A stretch of 64,000 bases of DNA from Taudactylus pleione (GCA_031769625.1 JAUIMM010000687.1:30492-94491), one strand, 5' to 3'. Positions 1 through 11,894 are shown, counted from the first letter of the stretch. Numbers and translations: made by a program. The notes: generated from the letters alone by a model not told the origin.

Positions 1-20
1 GACAGTCTAGAACCTTAATT

Positions 21-140
21 GGAATGTTAACAGTGTTTACAGAATGTTCAGGAGTCTACGGAATATTCATACTGTCCACAGAATGTTCAGGAGTGGCTGC
101 CATGCAGTCACCATGGCATTAGAATGTAAACAGTCAGCTA
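21..140. repeat. Degenerate 20-bp minisatellite inside each unit
   Basis: Successive blocks starting near 21, 41, 61, 81 and 121 share a core GAATGTT or GAATATT followed by an A/C-rich stretch and usually CAGT or GAGT; the block at 101 is badly degraded. The spacing is close to 20 bp throughout. The motif AGAATGTTCAGGAGT occurs twice exactly, 40 bp apart. The same block recurs at the start of every array unit. This is an old internally repeated segment with no sign of recent copy-number change, since all units have the same number of blocks. Confidence 0.7.
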
Positions 141-857
141 GCAGATTCTGCCACTATAACAACATTCTTCTATGATGTCACAATCTACTGCTGCTTATAA
201 CCATTGCACTTCCTTGAAGAAGCCCACTTGAGGGAGACAAAGACCTCAAGATTCATCATATCACTGCTTGTTCTTGCAAATGGAGAAAATGAATGCCTCC
301 AGCTGGTCCAAAGTCAAACAATGAGGAAAATTCAAGCATTACACACCTAAAATATATTTTCAAAATATGACAGAAATTATCTGAATAGTAAATGTGAACT
401 ACTCTAGCATATTTTGCCTCAATATAGAAATGTAACAAATATCCAAGTTGTTGGAAGTAATGGAGAGCAATTCATGCCTCCAACAGTTGTATCCATGTGG
501 TTGCCCCTGCAATGGTGCGAAAAAGTCAAAACCGGAGACCTGATAAACAATTTCCAAATGGCATTGCAGAAGTGTCATAGGGGTTGGATAATCCTAACAC
601 AATAGAATATATTCATTATTTAATTAGCCAATCCTCCGCAAATACATCCACTTTACAGGGACTTTGACTTTAGTCCCAGAATTAGGCCTGAATAGAGGCA
701 GATAAATGGAGACAAGACATGGAGGCAAAATGCGACACCAAAAGATCAGTCCTCTTCTTATCAGTTGTTTAATGAATCATATGAAGTGTTTATAAATGCA
801 AAAGTGCAAACAGGTGAGTGCAGCAGCAGGTTGTATTGACATGTGATTGTAGAACAA

Positions 858-1264
858 GCACTGGGGGCATAGGCCTCATTTCTCCCCATCCCCTCAGAGC
901 AAAATGGCCCCCATTGAGGGGAAAAAAATGAATCTTCAGGTCCCCCTTCACCGATACTAGTGGGACCCATGAGCACCCTTGATCCCTGGAGCCATTTTTT
1001 TTCAATAAATGGTCTCCTTAATTGTAATGGCATATGATTTATACTACCCCTAATGGTATTTGTGATTTCTGTTCTTTTCTTCCACATGTTACATGGCTAC
1101 TTTTGTATGTGATGTAACAAAGTTGGAGTTTGTTCCCAAGCCTAGTGTTGGATGGGAGCCTGCAGACCCTTGTATTCTAAGGAGCCTTTTGGCGCCATGG
1201 ATGTCAAAGATGGGCTTCATGGTTCTGACTTGATGGGGAGAAATGAGGCTCATGTGCCCAGTGC
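858..1264. repeat. Long imperfect inverted repeat flanking the LINE target (IR-A)
   Basis: The segment 858-890 matches the reverse complement of 1232-1264 at 29 of 33 positions. The homology continues inward in degraded form: the CAGG...ATACTAG region around 934-960 pairs with CTAG...CCTGCAG around 1142-1165. The two arms surround a spacer of roughly 160 bp that contains the LINE insertion position at 1111. It recurs at the same offset in all units; in occupied units the arms are pushed 5.4 or 10.9 kb apart. It could be the relic of a foldback or MITE-type DNA transposon, or a transcript hairpin. Arm ends are uncertain. Confidence 0.7.
1101..1121. other. Empty target site of the Tx1-like LINE
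   Basis: The unoccupied sequence reads TTTTGTATGT-GATGTAACAAAG, with the junction at 1110/1111. In occupied units the left flank ends ...TTTTGTATGT and the right flank begins (A)TGTAACAAAG, so one G (or GA) is missing and ATGT is present on both sides of the element. Equivalent empty sites have their junction G at 3747, 6399, 9069, 25298, 27954, 30644, 33316, 35985, 38643, 41274, 43930 and 62739. Confidence 0.85.
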
Positions 1265-1457
1265 ATTTTTGCTGTTTCTTGAATGATTGGAGCACTCCCC
1301 TAGGTCACTTCAGGCCTAACGGCATGATGCTGTACTGCTGCAGCCAATAGGTTTTGCTTGGTACTGTGGAAAAATCTACCATGATCCAATACAGGGAAGC
1401 CTTAGTTCTAGACAGCGCTGTAGTGCATAACCACAACCTCAAGAACATCACGGGTCC

Positions 1458-1511
1458 TATATATATTTATATATATATTATTTTTTTTTTTATTATTATT
1501 GTTTTTTACAG
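1458..1511. repeat. (TA)n / T-rich tract ending in a splice-acceptor-like TTTTTTACAG
   Basis: A TA dinucleotide run is followed by a run of T, a short ATT repeat, and then TGTTTTTTACAG. The TA run is the main length polymorphism between units. Pure-run counts by unit 1 to 16 are about 4, 15, 22, 21, 27, 17, 34, 9+16, 9+15, 18, 4, 17, 17, 12, 12 and 17. The right end looks like a vertebrate 3' splice site, but there is no evidence of use. Confidence 0.85.
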
Positions 1512-1814
1512 AAGCCATAGAAGTATGCTCCAATCACCCAGGAGAGTGTAAAAGCATGCTGTGCAAATAAGCACCATTTCTCTTTAACCCACAAAAGCCA
1601 AAGACCCATCATCACAGAGCACCAGGGTACACCTTAGATTCAGGGTCTTCAGGCTCTCTTATGTCTCAAAGCTTGGGGGCTGCGCTTCTGATTTGGTACT
1701 TATCAGACACAAGCAGCTACCTCACATAGAGAGACATTGATAATTGCTGATGAACACAATGGGTAGTTTAAATCATATACTATTACAATTAGGGAGAGCT
1801 ATTTTTAAATAAAA

Positions 1815-2118
1815 AATAAATACATGTATATATTTATTAGAATTTCCAGTACTTATCATATGCTAATTACCAGTAATTCAATGCTTAAATGTTAACTAAG
1901 CAGATAGATAGCGCACACATTACTTCATTTATAAGCATAAAGTTTAGCTGCAAAGTATTTTGCATATATACAAATTATGTTGCAGCTGGTACATTTTAAG
2001 TGTAAATGAAGTAATATTTGCACTGTTTGCCCACTTAGTTGACTTTAAAAGATTAAATATATGATGCTTAGCATATGGTAAGTATTATAAATGTAAACAC
2101 ATATACATTGATTTATAA
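1815..2118. repeat. ~300-bp imperfect palindrome (IR-B), foldback or MITE-like
   Basis: The sequence is symmetric about 1966/1967. Paired segments moving outward are AGCTGCAA (1946-1953) with TTGCAGCT (1980-1987), ATTACTTCATTTA with TAAATGAAGTAAT, GTTAACTAAG with CTTAGTTGAC, and TACTTATCATATGC with GCATATGGTAAGTA. Pairing fades into AT-rich sequence beyond about 1815 and 2118, so the ends and any target duplication are not certain. The centre of the palindrome lies about 666 bp before the unit end in the other copies (for example between 4622 and 4623). This best fits a degraded foldback element or MITE fixed before array amplification. Confidence 0.75.
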
Positions 2119-2499
2119 TGGTATTTGATATAAAGTGGTTTATAAAAAGATTATTTATGCTTTGTTCTCAAGTATGGTCAGCTCATTGGGTCAGAGCTTG
2201 GGCTGGTAGTTAGAAACTGCAGCAGTAAATTAGGAGCATGGTATCTAGGAGACAGCACTGCAACTCCAAACCAAACAGCAGATGCACCCCTGTATTTGTG
2301 TCCTTTTCTCCGATATATGTTTTTTCATTTGGCCTGGTTCAATTTCCCCCCCATGCTTTCCTTCTCCTTTTTAATCTACACTTTAATTTCTTTGATTTAA
2401 TGTTACCAAAAGAGAGCAGAGGATTTCAATGTCATTTAGAGCCTTGGAGTTATTACTTTTTTTTTCAATTCATCTCTATGTTATCAATTTAACATATGC

Positions 2500-2545
2500 A
2501 GACTTTTTTCCCTCCCTCCCTCTCTTTCTCTCTGGGTGCATGATT
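2500..2545. repeat. CT-rich low-complexity tract
   Basis: A polypyrimidine stretch of T run, CCCTCC repeats and TCTCTTTCTCTCT. Unit 1 has one more CCCT than the other copies. A second pyrimidine-rich stretch ends in CTCGGCAG at about 2629 and resembles a splice acceptor. Confidence 0.6.
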
Positions 2546-2636
2546 TGTGAATGCACTGCCTCCTGCAAGCCTCTGCCACATCCACAAACCAACTGGCAGC
2601 CTTTCTTTCTTCATGTCTTCTCTCGGCAGTTAATCA

Positions 2637-4091
2637 GACAGTCTAGAACCTTAATTGGAATGTTAACAGTGTTTACAGAATGTTCAGGAGTCTACGGAAT
2701 ATTCATACTGTCCACAGAATGTTCAGGAGTGGCTGCCATGCAGTCACCATGGCATTAGAATGTAAACAGTCAGCTAGCAGATTCTGCCACTATAACAACA
2801 TTCTTCTATGATGTCACAATCTACTGCTGCTTATAACCATTGCACTTCCTTGAAGAAGCCCACTTGAGGGAGACAAAGACCTCAAGATTCATCATATCAC
2901 TGCTTGTTCTTGCAAATGGAGAAAATGAATGCCTCCAGCTGGTCCAAAGTCAAACAATGAGGAAAATTCAAGCATTACACACCTAAAATATATTTTCAAA
3001 ATATGACAGAAATTATCTGAATAGTAAATGTGAACTACTCTAGCATATTTTGCCTCAATATAGAAATGTAACAAATATCCAAGTTGTTGGAAGTAATGGA
3101 GAGCAATTCATGCCTCCAACAGTTGTATCCATGTTGTTGCCCCTGCAATGGTGCGAAAAAGTCAAAACCGGAGACCTGATAAACAATTTCCAAATGGCAT
3201 TGCAGAAGTGTCATAGGGGTTGGATAATCATAACACAATAGAATATATTCATTATTTAATTAGCCAATCCTCCGCAAATACATCCACTTTACAGGGACTT
3301 TGACTTTAGTCCCAGAATTAGGCCTGAATAGAGGCAGATAAATGGAGACAAGACATGGAGGCACAATGCGACACCAAAAGATCAGTCCTCTTCTTATCAG
3401 TTGTTTAATGAATCATATGAAGTGTTTATAAATGCAAAAGTGCAAACAGGTGAGTGCAGCAGCAGGTTGTATTGACATGTGATTGTAGAACAAGCACTGG
3501 GGGCATAGGCCTCATTTCTCCCCATCCCCTCAGAGCAAAATGGCCCCCATTGAGGGGAAAAAAATGAATCTTCAGGTCCCCCTTCACCGATACTAGTGGG
3601 ACCCATGAGCACCCTTGATCCCTGGAGCCATTTTTTTTCAATAAATGGTCTCCTTAATTGTAATGGCATATGATTTATACTACCCCTAATGGTATTTGTG
3701 ATTTCTGTTCCTTTCTTCCACATGTTACATGGCTACTTTTGTATGTGATGTAACAAAGTTGGAGTTTGTTCCCAAGCCTAGTGTTGGATGGGAGCCTGCA
3801 GACCCTTGTATTCTAAGGAGCCTTTTGGCGCCATGGATGTCAAAGATGGGCTTCATGGTTCTGACTTGATGGGGAGAAATGAGGCTCATGTGCCCAGTGC
3901 ATTTTTGCTGTTTCTTGAATGATTGGAGCACTCCCCTAGGTCACTTCAGGCCTAACGGCATGATGCTGTACTGCTGCAGCCAATAGGTTTTGCTTGGTAC
4001 TGTGGAAAAATCTTCCATGATCCAATACAGGGAAGCCTTAGTTCTAGACAGCGCTGTAGTGCATAACCACAACCTCAAGAACATCACGGGT

Positions 4092-4134
<43 letters not shown>

Positions 4135-5288
4135 TATTTTTTTTTTTATTATTATTGTTTTTTACAGAAGCCATAGAAGGATGCTCCAATCACCCAGGAG
4201 AGTGTAAAAGCATGCTGTGCAAATAAGCACCATTTCTCTTTAACCCACAAAAGCCAAAGACCCATCATCACAGAGCACCAGGGTACACCTTAGATTCAGG
4301 GTCTTCAGGCTCTCTTATGTCTCAAAGCTTGGGGGCTGTGCTTCTGATTTGGTACTTATCAGACACAAGCAGCTACCTCACATAGAGAGACATTGATAAT
4401 TGCTGATGAACACAATGGGTAGTTTAAATCATATACTATTACAATTAGGGAGAGCTATTTTTAAATAAAAAATAAATACATGTATATATTTATTAGAATT
4501 TCCAGTACTTATCATATGCTAATTACCAGTAATTCAATGCTTAAATGTTAACTAAGCAGATAGATAGCGCACACATTACTTCATTTATAAGCATAAAGTT
4601 TAGCTGCAAAGTATTTTGCATATATACAAATTATGTTGCAGCTGGTACATTTTAAGTGTAAATGAAGTAATATTTGCACTGTTTGCCCACTTAGTTGACT
4701 TTAAAAGATTAAATATATGATGCTTAGCATATGGTAAGTATTATAAATGTAAACACATATACATTGATTTATAATGGTATTTGATATAAAGTGGTTTATA
4801 AAAAGATTATTTATGCTTTGTTCTCAAGTATGGTCAGCTCATTGGGTCAGAGCTTGGGCTGGTAGTTAGAAACTGCAGCAGTAAATTAGGAGCATGGTAT
4901 CTAGGAGACAGCACTGCAACTCCAAACCAAACAGCAGATGCACCCCTGTATTTGTGTCCTTTTCTCCGATATATGTTTTTTCATTTGGCCTGGTTCAATT
5001 TCCCCCCCATGCTTTCCTTCTCCTTTTTAATCTACACTTTAATTTCTTTGATTTAATGTTACCAAAAGAGAGCAGAGGATTTCAATGTCATTTAGAGCCT
5101 TGGAGTTATTACTTTTTTTTTCAATTCATCTCTATGTTATCAATTTAACATATGCAGACTTTTTTCCCTCCCTCTCTTTCTCTCTGGGTGCATGATTTGT
5201 GAATGCACTGCCTCCTGCAAGCCTCTGCCACATCCACAAACCAACTGGCAGCCTTTCTTTCTTCATGTCTTCTCTCGGCAGTTAATCA
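2637..5288. repeat. Array unit 2 (empty LINE site)
   Basis: A 2,652-bp copy with (TA)15 at 4094-4123 and the empty site at 3747. Distinguishing changes are T for A near 4013 (AATCTTCC instead of AATCTACC) and a T in GGGCTGTGCTTC near 4339. The second change is shared with unit 11 only. No gene recognised. Confidence 0.95.
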
Positions 5289-6743
5289 GACAGTCTAGAA
5301 CCTTAATTGGAATGTTAACAGTGTTTACAGAATGTTCAGGAGTCTACGGAATATTCATACTGTCCACAGAATGTTCAGGAGTGGCTGCCATGCAGTCACC
5401 ATGGCATTAGAATGTAAACAGTCAGCTAGCAGATTCTGCCACTATAACAACATTCTTCTATGATGTCACAATCTACTGCTGCTTATAACCATTGCACTTC
5501 CTTGAAGAAGCCCACTTGAGGGAGACAAAGACCTCAAGATTCATCATATCACTGCTTGTTCTTGCAAATGGAGAAAATGAATGCCTCCAGCTGGTCCAAA
5601 GTCAAACAATGAGGAAAATTCAAGCATTACACACCTAAAATATATTTTCAAAATATGACAGAAATTATCTGAATAGTAAATGTGAACTACTCTAGCATAT
5701 TTTGCCTCAATATAGAAATGTAACAAATATCCAAGTTGTTGGAAGTAATGGAGAGCAATTCATGCCTCCAACAGTTGTATCCATGTGGTTGCCCCTGCAA
5801 TGGTGCGAAAAAGTCAAAACCGGAGACCTGATAAACAATTTCCAAATGGCATTGCAGAAGTGTCATAGGGGTTGGATAATCATAACACAATAGAATATAT
5901 TCATTATTTAATTAGCCAATCCTCCGCAAATACATCCACTTTACAGGGACTTTGACTTTAGTCCCAGAATTAGGCCTGAATAGAGGCAGATAAATGGAGA
6001 CAAGACATGGAGGCACAATGCGACACCAAAAGATCAGTCCTCTTCTTATCAGTTGTTTAATGAATCATATGAAGTGTTTATAAATGCAAAAGTGCAAACA
6101 GGTGAGTGCAGCAGCAGGTTGTATTGACATGTGATTGTAGAACAAGCACTGGGGGCATAGGCCTCATTTCTCCCCATCCCCTCAGAGCAAAATGGCCCCC
6201 ATTGAGGGGAAAAAAATGAATCTTCAGGTCCCCCTTCACCGATACTAGTGGGACCCATGAGCACCCTTGATCCCTGGAGCCATTTTTTTTCAATAAATGG
6301 TCTCCTTAATTGTAATGGCATATGATTTATACTACCCCTAATGGTATTTGTGATTTCTGTTCCTTTCTTCCACATGTTACATGGCTACTTTTGTATGTGA
6401 TGTAACAAAGTTGGAGTTTGTTCCCAAGCCTAGTGTTGGATGGGAGCCTGCAGACCCTTGTATTCTAAGGAGCCTTTTGGCGCCATGGATGTCAAAGATG
6501 GGCTTCATGGTTCTGACTTGATGGGGAGAAATGAGGCTCATGTGCCCAGTGCATTTTTGCTGTTTCTTGAATGATTGGAGCACTCCCCTAGGTCACTTCA
6601 GGCCTAACGGCATGATGCTGTACTGCTGCAGCCAATAGGTTTTGCTTGGTACTGTGGAAAAATCTACCATGATCCAATACAGGGAAGCCTTAGTTCTAGA
6701 CAGCGCTGTAGTGCATAACCACAACCTCAAGAACATCACGGGT

Positions 6744-6793
<50 letters not shown>

Positions 6794-7958
6794 TTTATAT
6801 ATATTATTTTTTTTTTTATTATTATTGTTTTTTACAGAAGCCATAGAAGGATGCTCCAATCACCCAGGAGAGTGTAAAAGCATGCTGTGCAAATAAGCAC
6901 CATTTCTCTTTAACCCACAAAAGCCAAAGACCCATCATCACAGAGCACCAGGGTACACCTTAGATTCAGGGTCTTCAGGCTCTCTTATGTCTCAAAGCTT
7001 GGGGGCTGCGCTTCTGATTTGGTACTTATCAGACACAAGCAGCTACCTCACATAGAGAGACATTGATAATTGCTGATGAACACAATGGGTAGTTTAAATC
7101 ATATACTATTACAATTAGGGAGAGCTATTTTTAAATAAAAAATAAATACATGTATATATTTATTAGAATTTCCAGTACTTATCATATGCTAATTACCAGT
7201 AATTCAATGCTTAAATGTTAACTAAGCAGATAGATAGCGCACACATTACTTCATTTATAAGCATAAAGTTTAGCTGCAAAGTATTTTGCATATATACAAA
7301 TTATGTTGCAGCTGGTACATTTTAAGTGTAAATGAAGTAATATTTGCACTGTTTGCCCACTTAGTTGACTTTAAAAGATTAAATATATGATGCTTAGCAT
7401 ATGGTAAGTATTATAAATGTAAACACATATACATTGATTTATAATGGTATTTGATATAAAGTGGTTTATAAAAAGATTATTTATGCTTTGTTCTCAAGTA
7501 TGGTCAGCTCATTGGGTCAGAGCTTGGGCTGGTAGTTAGAAACTGCAGCAGTAAATTAGGAGCATGGTATCTAGGAGACAGCACTGCAACTCCAAACCAA
7601 ACAGCAGATGCACCCCTGTATTTGTGTCCTTTTCTCCGATATATGTTTTTTCATTTGGCCTGGTTCAATTTCCCCCCCATGCTTTCCTTCTCCTTTTTAA
7701 TCTACACTTTAATTTCTTTGATTTAATGTTACCAAAAGAGAGCAGAGGATTTCAATGTCATTTAGAGCCTTGGAGTTATTACTTTTTTTTTCAATTCATC
7801 TCTATGTTATCAATTTAACATATGCAGACTTTTTTCCCTCCCTCTCTTTCTCTCTGGGTGCATGATTTGTGAATGCACTGCCTCCTGCAAGCCTCTGCCA
7901 CATCCACAAACCAACTGGCAGCCTTTCTTTCTTCATGTCTTCTCTCGGCAGTTAATCA
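5289..7958. repeat. Array unit 3 (empty LINE site)
   Basis: A 2,670-bp copy with (TA)22 at 6746-6789 followed by an unusual AATATTTATATA end. The site is empty at 6399. It shares with unit 1 the variant ATGTGGTTG near 5784, where other units have ATGTTGTTG. No gene recognised. Confidence 0.95.
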
Positions 7959-9413
7959 GACAGTCTAGAACCTTAATTGGAATGTTAACAGTGTTTACAG
8001 AATGTTCAGGAGTCTACGGAATATTCATACTGTCCACAGAATGTTCAGGAGTGGCTGCCATGCAGTCACCATGGCATTAGAATGTAAACAGTCAGCTAGC
8101 AGATTCTGCCACTATAACAACATTCTTCTATGATGTCACAATCTACTGCTGCTTATAACCATTGCACTTCCTTGAAGAAGCCCACTTGAGGGAGACAAAG
8201 ACCTCAAGATTCATCATATCACTGCTTGTTCTTGCAAATGGAGAAAATGAATGCCTCCAGCTGGTCCAAAGTCAAACAATGAGGAAAATTCAAGCATTAC
8301 ACACCTAAAATATATTTTCAAAATATGACAGAAATTATCTGAATAGTAAATGTGAACTACTCTAGCATATTTTGCCTCAATATAGAAATGTAACAAATAT
8401 CCAAGTTGTTGGAAGTAATGGAGAGCAATTCATGCCTCCAACAGTTGTATCCATGTTGTTGCCCCTGCAATGGTGCGAAAAAGTCAAAACCGGAGACCTG
8501 ATAAACAATTTCCAAATGGCATTGCAGAAGTGTCATAGGGGTTGGATAATCATAACACAATAGAATATATTCATTATTTAATTAGCCAATCCTCCGCAAA
8601 TACATCCACTTTACAGGGACTTTGACTTTAGTCCCAGAATTAGGCCTGAATAGAGGCAGATAAATGGAGACAAGACATGGAGGCACAATGCGACACCAAA
8701 AGATCAGTCCTCTTCTTATCAGTTGTTTAATGAATCATATGAAGTGTTTATAAATGCAAAAGTGCAAACAGGTGAGTGCAGCAGCAGGTTGTATTGACAT
8801 GTGATTGTAGAACAAGCACTGGGGGCATAGGCCTCATTTCTCCCCATCCCCTCAGAGCAAAATGGCCCCCATTGAGGGGAAAAAAATGAATCTTCAGGTC
8901 CCCCTTCACCGATACTAGTGGGACCCATGAGCACCCTTGATCCCTGGAGCCATTTTTTTTCAATAAATGGTCTCCTTAATTGTAATGGCATATGATTTAT
9001 ACTACCCCTAATGGTATTTGTGATTTCTGTTCCTTTCTTCCACATGTTACATGGCTACTTTTGTATGTGATGTAACAAAGTTGGAGTTTGTTCCCAAGCC
9101 TAGTGTTGGATGGGAGCCTGCAGACCCTTGTATTCTAAGGAGCCTTTTGGCGCCATGGATGTCAAAGATGGGCTTCATGGTTCTGACTTGATGGGGAGAA
9201 ATGAGGCTCATGTGCCCAGTGCATTTTTGCTGTTTCTTGAATGATTGGAGCACTCCCCTAGGTCACTTCAGGCCTAACGGCATGATGCTGTACTGCTGCA
9301 GCCAATAGGTTTTGCTTGGTACTGTGGAAAAATCTACCATGATCCAATACAGGGAAGCCTTAGTTCTAGACAGCGCTGTAGTGCATAACCACAACCTCAA
9401 GAACATCACGGGT

Positions 9414-9468
<55 letters not shown>

Positions 9469-10622
9469 TATTTTTTTTTTTATTATTATTGTTTTTTACA
9501 GAAGCCATAGAAGGATGCTCCAATCACCCAGGAGAGTGTAAAAGCATGCTGTGCAAATAAGCACCATTTCTCTTTAACCCACAAAAGCCAAAGACCCATC
9601 ATCACAGAGCACCAGGGTACACCTTAGATTCAGGGTCTTCAGGCTCTCTTATGTCTCAAAGCTTGGGGGCTGCGCTTCTGATTTGGTACTTATCAGACAC
9701 AAGCAGCTACCTCACATAGAGAGACATTGATAATTGCTGATGAACACAATGGGTAGTTTAAATCATATACTATTACAATTAGGGAGAGCTATTTTTAAAT
9801 AAAAAATAAATACATGTATATATTTATTAGAATTTCCAGTACTTATCATATGCTAATTACCAGTAATTCAATGCTTAAATGTTAACTAAGCAGATAGATA
9901 GCGCACACATTACTTCATTTATAAGCATAAAGTTTAGCTGCAAAGTATTTTGCATATATACAAATTATGTTGCAGCTGGTACATTTTAAGTGTAAATGAA
10001 GTAATATTTGCACTGTTTGCCCACTTAGTTGACTTTAAAAGATTAAATATATGATGCTTAGCATATGGTAAGTATTATAAATGTAAACACATATACATTG
10101 ATTTATAATGGTATTTGATATAAAGTGGTTTATAAAAAGATTATTTATGCTTTGTTCTCAAGTATGGTCAGCTCATTGGGTCAGAGCTTGGGCTGGTAGT
10201 TAGAAACTGCAGCAGTAAATTAGGAGCATGGTATCTAGGAGACAGCACTGCAACTCCAAACCAAACAGCAGATGCACCCCTGTATTTGTGTCCTTTTCTC
10301 CGATATATGTTTTTTCATTTGGCCTGGTTCAATTTCCCCCCCATGCTTTCCTTCTCCTTTTTAATCTACACTTTAATTTCTTTGATTTAATGTTACCAAA
10401 AGAGAGCAGAGGATTTCAATGTCATTTAGAGCCTTGGAGTTATTACTTTTTTTTTCAATTCATCTCTATGTTATCAATTTAACATATGCAGACTTTTTTC
10501 CCTCCCTCTCTTTCTCTCTGGGTGCATGATTTGTGAATGCACTGCCTCCTGCAAGCCTCTGCCACATCCACAAACCAACTGGCAGCCTTTCTTTCTTCAT
10601 GTCTTCTCTCGGCAGTTAATCA
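7959..10622. repeat. Array unit 4 (empty LINE site)
   Basis: A 2,664-bp copy with (TA)21 at 9416-9457 and the empty site at 9069. It otherwise follows the array consensus closely. No gene recognised. Confidence 0.95.
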
Positions 10623-11743
10623 GACAGTCTAGAACCTTAATTGGAATGTTAACAGTGTTTACAGAATGTTCAGGAGTCTACGGAATATTCATACTGTCCA
10701 CAGAATGTTCAGGAGTGGCTGCCATGCAGTCACCATGGCATTAGAATGTAAACAGTCAGCTAGCAGATTCTGCCACTATAACAACATTCTTCTATGATGT
10801 CACAATCTACTGCTGCTTATAACCATTGCACTTCCTTGAAGAAGCCCACTTGAGGGAGACAAAGACCTCAAGATTCATCATATCACTGCTTGTTCTTGCA
10901 AATGGAGAAAATGAATGCCTCCAGCTGGTCCAAAGTCAAACAATGAGGAAAATTCAAGCATTACACACCTAAAATATATTTTCAAAATATGACAGAAATT
11001 ATCTGAATAGTAAATGTGAACTACTCTAGCATATTTTGCCTCAATATAGAAATGTAACAAATATCCAAGTTGTTGGAAGTAATGGAGAGCAATTCATGCC
11101 TCCAACAGTTGTATCCATGTTGTTGCCCCTGCAATGGTGCGAAAAAGTCAAAACCGGAGACCTGATAAACAATTTCCAAATGGCATTGCAGAAGTGTCAT
11201 AGGGGTTGGATAATCATAACACAATAGAATATATTCATTATTTAATTAGCCAATCCTCCGCAAATACATCCACTTTACAGGGACTTTGACTTTAGTCCCA
11301 GAATTAGGCCTGAATAGAGGCAGATAAATGGAGACAAGACATGGAGGCACAATGCGACACCAAAAGATCAGTCCTCTTCTTATCAGTTGTTTAATGAATC
11401 ATATGAAGTGTTTATAAATGCAAAAGTGCAAACAGGTGAGTGCAGCAGCAGGTTGTATTGACATGTGATTGTAGAACAAGCACTGGGGGCATAGGCCTCA
11501 TTTCTCCCCATCCCCTCAGAGCAAAATGGCCCCCATTGAGGGGAAAAAAATGAATCTTCAGGTCCCCCTTCACCGATACTAGTGGGACCCATGAGCACCC
11601 TTGATCCCTGGAGCCATTTTTTTTCAATAAATGGTCTCCTTAATTGTAATGGCATATGATTTATACTACCCCTAATGGTATTTGTGATTTCTGTTCCTTT
11701 CTTCCACATGTTACATGGCTACTTTTGTATGTCATGTAGCAGG

Positions 11744-11785
11744 ATGTGATCCTCGGCCATTTTGGCTAGGACCAGGTGTGGTGTA
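11744..11785 (+). promoter_or_regulatory. U2 snRNA-like 5' head of E1
   Basis: About 40 bp near the 5' end of the element resemble nucleotides ~1-38 of vertebrate U2 snRNA. The shared blocks in order are CTCGGCC, TTTTGGCTA and A-C-A-GTGT-GT, with one inserted A and several transitions. Similarity stops before the U2 TTCTTATCAG segment, which is absent. U1- and U2-derived 5' heads are known in some SINEs (SINEU type), so capture of an snRNA head by template switching is plausible. It might supply a promoter or RNA-structure function, but that is inference. U2 was compared from memory. Confidence 0.55.
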
Positions 11786-11894
11786 ATTGCTGCATCTGGT
11801 CTGGTTGGAAGGAATCAGGGTCTCCTTGCTAGGGGATCCTGGGACGTTGATTTGTGATTGCCTACTGCTGTTTGGAGTCCTTGAGGCTGCCAGG

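Larger units (their letters stand above)
1..2636. repeat. Array unit 1 (empty LINE site)
   Basis: First copy of the ~2.65-kb tandem unit, 2,636 bp in the phase used here. No convincing gene is visible; its short open frames recur only because the copies are near-identical. The LINE target site is empty (junction base G at 1111). The TA tract is very short, (TA)4 at 1458-1465 followed by TT and a second short TA run. This is the most divergent copy: it has an extra CCCT in the CT-rich tract near 2510, a T where most units have G near 1526, and several private substitutions. Its short TA tract and the 1526 variant are shared with unit 11, ten copies away. Confidence 0.95.

Noticed and set aside
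193..213. GCTTATAACCATTGCACTTCC resembling part of U1 snRNA
   Set aside because: Only about 18 matching bases with gaps; no 5' splice-site-recognition end, Sm site or 3' stem of U1 nearby.
658..678. Perfect 6-bp hairpin GGGACT-loop-AGTCCC as a terminator or RNA structure
   Set aside because: Short stem, eukaryotic context, and no T run or conserved RNA family to support a function.
743..774. Host-unit segment AGATCAGT...TTCTTATCAGT...TTTAAT resembling the middle of U2 snRNA
   Set aside because: The match is short and gapped and lacks the neighbouring CTCGGCC/GGCTAA blocks. Likely chance, though curious given the U2-like LINE head ~360 bp downstream.
761..1087. Minus-strand open frame of 108 codons present in every unit (and other 60-124 codon frames in the unit)
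   Set aside because: It recurs only because units are near-identical. It spans one arm of an inverted repeat, has no recognisable domain, and the larger variants elsewhere depend on microsatellite length or single stop changes.
2140..2160. TATA-like GGTTTATAAAAAG as a unit promoter
   Set aside because: It lies in AT-rich sequence where such matches are common, and no downstream gene or start signal supports it.
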